Origin: Desulfurivibrio alkaliphilus
Lineage (GTDB): Bacteria; Desulfobacterota; Desulfobulbia; Desulfobulbales; Desulfurivibrionaceae
Assembly: GCA_011048585.1 (NCBI GenBank)
Contig: DSDS01000147.1
Coordinates: 1 to 7,179, forward strand
Reading direction: 5' to 3'
Length of the DNA stretch: 7,179 bases
The position numbers and the translations under genes were made by a program. Shown here piece after piece: positions 6,660 to 7,179 of the stretch (positions are counted from its first letter, which is position 1; every line of letters starts with the position of its first letter). The notes below the pieces were generated by a model that saw only the letters and a program-made list of their open reading frames with translations, made no database searches and was not told the origin of the DNA.

Positions 6660-7179
6660 TTACAATATTTTAGCCAATTCAATCACCAGCTGCTCCACCT
6701 GCTCCTCCACCGGACCACTGATAATGGTCCGTTCACCCCGGGGCTGGGGCGAGAAGACCCGTACCACTTGGGTTGGCGAGCCTTTAAGGCCGATCTGATC
6801 GGGGTCGGCATCGATATCGGCGGCGGAAAGCGGGGTGATCTGCAACTTTTTGGCCTTCATCTTCCCCTTCAGGGAGGGCAGCCGAGGCTCGTTGATCTCT
6901 TTGACCACGGTGAAAAGGGCCGGCAGCTTGACCTCCAGGGTATCATAGCCGTCATCCATCAGCCGCTCCACGCTAATCACCCCGTTGCCGCTCCCCAGCA
7001 CCTTTCGGATGCAGGTAACGTAGGGTATGTTCAGCCGTTCGGCCAGGCCGGGCCCCACTTGGGCGGTGTCACCATCAATGGCCTGCTTGCCGCAAAGCAC
7101 CAGATCGGCTCCGCCCACCTTTTTGATGGCCTGGGCCAGGGTGTGGGTGGTGGCCCAGGTGTCGGCCCCGGCGAAAGCC
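6660..7179 (-). CDS. etfB: Electron transfer flavoprotein beta subunit (5' end beyond window)
   Basis: EtfB pairs with EtfA. In NAD(H)-linked types it carries the FAD that reacts with the pyridine nucleotide. The visible part is the last 172 residues, read in frame from 7178 to the TAA at 6662-6660. A GTG at 7118 is internal, not the start, because the conserved stretch AGADTWATTHTLAQAI continues upstream of it to the window edge. CGKQAIDGDTAQVGP (7050-7094) is the key motif. The DGDTAQVGP form is typical of clostridial-type, potentially bifurcating ETFs, while human-type respiratory ETFs have a different sequence at this place. The C-terminal arm, with GLKGSPTQVVRVF, is the part that wraps around EtfA in known structures. 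The assignment as an ETF is firm; the bifurcating class is inference from this motif and the ferredoxin-fused partner. Confidence 0.95.
   Translation of the reverse strand, partial: AFAGADTWATTHTLAQAIKKVGGADLVLCGKQAIDGDTAQVGPGLAERLNIPYVTCIRKVLGSGNGVISVERLMDDGYDTLEVKLPALFTVVKEINEPRLPSLKGKMKAKKLQITPLSAADIDADPDQIGLKGSPTQVVRVFSPQPRGERTIISGPVEEQVEQLVIELAKIL

Noticed and set aside
1..7179. NrdR boxes, tRNA genes, insertion sequences, CRISPR repeats and riboswitches
   Set aside because: Reading both strands showed no paired AT-rich palindromic NrdR boxes, no cloverleaf-like sequence, no transposase fragments and no regularly spaced repeats. The space between genes is too short for an FMN riboswitch before ribD.

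Overview
The window is a dense, fully co-directional stretch of bacterial chromosome. Ten protein genes all lie on the minus strand, so transcription runs from right to left. In that order they are etfB (5' end cut by the window edge), etfA with a fused ferredoxin domain, fabG, acpP, fabF, rpiB, glyA, a dCMP deaminase gene, nrdR and ribD (3' part cut by the window edge). Spacing is tight: two 4-bp ATGA overlaps (etfA/fabG and fabF/rpiB), gaps of 6 to 28 bp elsewhere, and only two larger gaps, 105 bp before acpP and 69 bp between acpP and fabF. No RNA gene, mobile element, CRISPR array or long non-coding stretch is visible.

The GC-rich sequence and the order acpP-fabF-rpiB-glyA-dCMP deaminase-nrdR-ribD resemble a neighbourhood known from Desulfobacterota and related former Deltaproteobacteria (Geobacter and sulfate reducers). 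The EtfA with a built-in 2x[4Fe-4S] domain points to an anaerobe. A sulfate-reducing or sulfur-disproportionating lineage is a reasonable guess, but the genus cannot be fixed from this sequence.

Region by region: 5420-7179 holds the two subunits of an electron-transfer flavoprotein whose EtfB signature is that of the NAD(H)-linked, potentially electron-bifurcating class. 3021-5423 is a type II fatty-acid synthesis block (ketoacyl-ACP reductase, acyl carrier protein, ketoacyl-ACP synthase II). 1-3024 is a metabolic and nucleotide block: ribose-5-phosphate isomerase B, serine hydroxymethyltransferase, dCMP deaminase, the NrdR repressor of ribonucleotide reductase genes, and the first riboflavin-pathway enzyme. 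GlyA makes methylene-THF and the deaminase makes dUMP, the two substrates of thymidylate synthase, while NrdR senses (d)ATP.

The individual genes are familiar and intact. The point most worth a second look is the joining of a ferredoxin-fused, bifurcation-type ETF to the fatty-acid synthesis genes, translationally coupled to fabG, at a place where plsX/fabH/fabD might have been expected. A candidate internal promoter before acpP and a small hairpin between acpP and fabF may let acyl carrier protein be made at a higher level than its neighbours.
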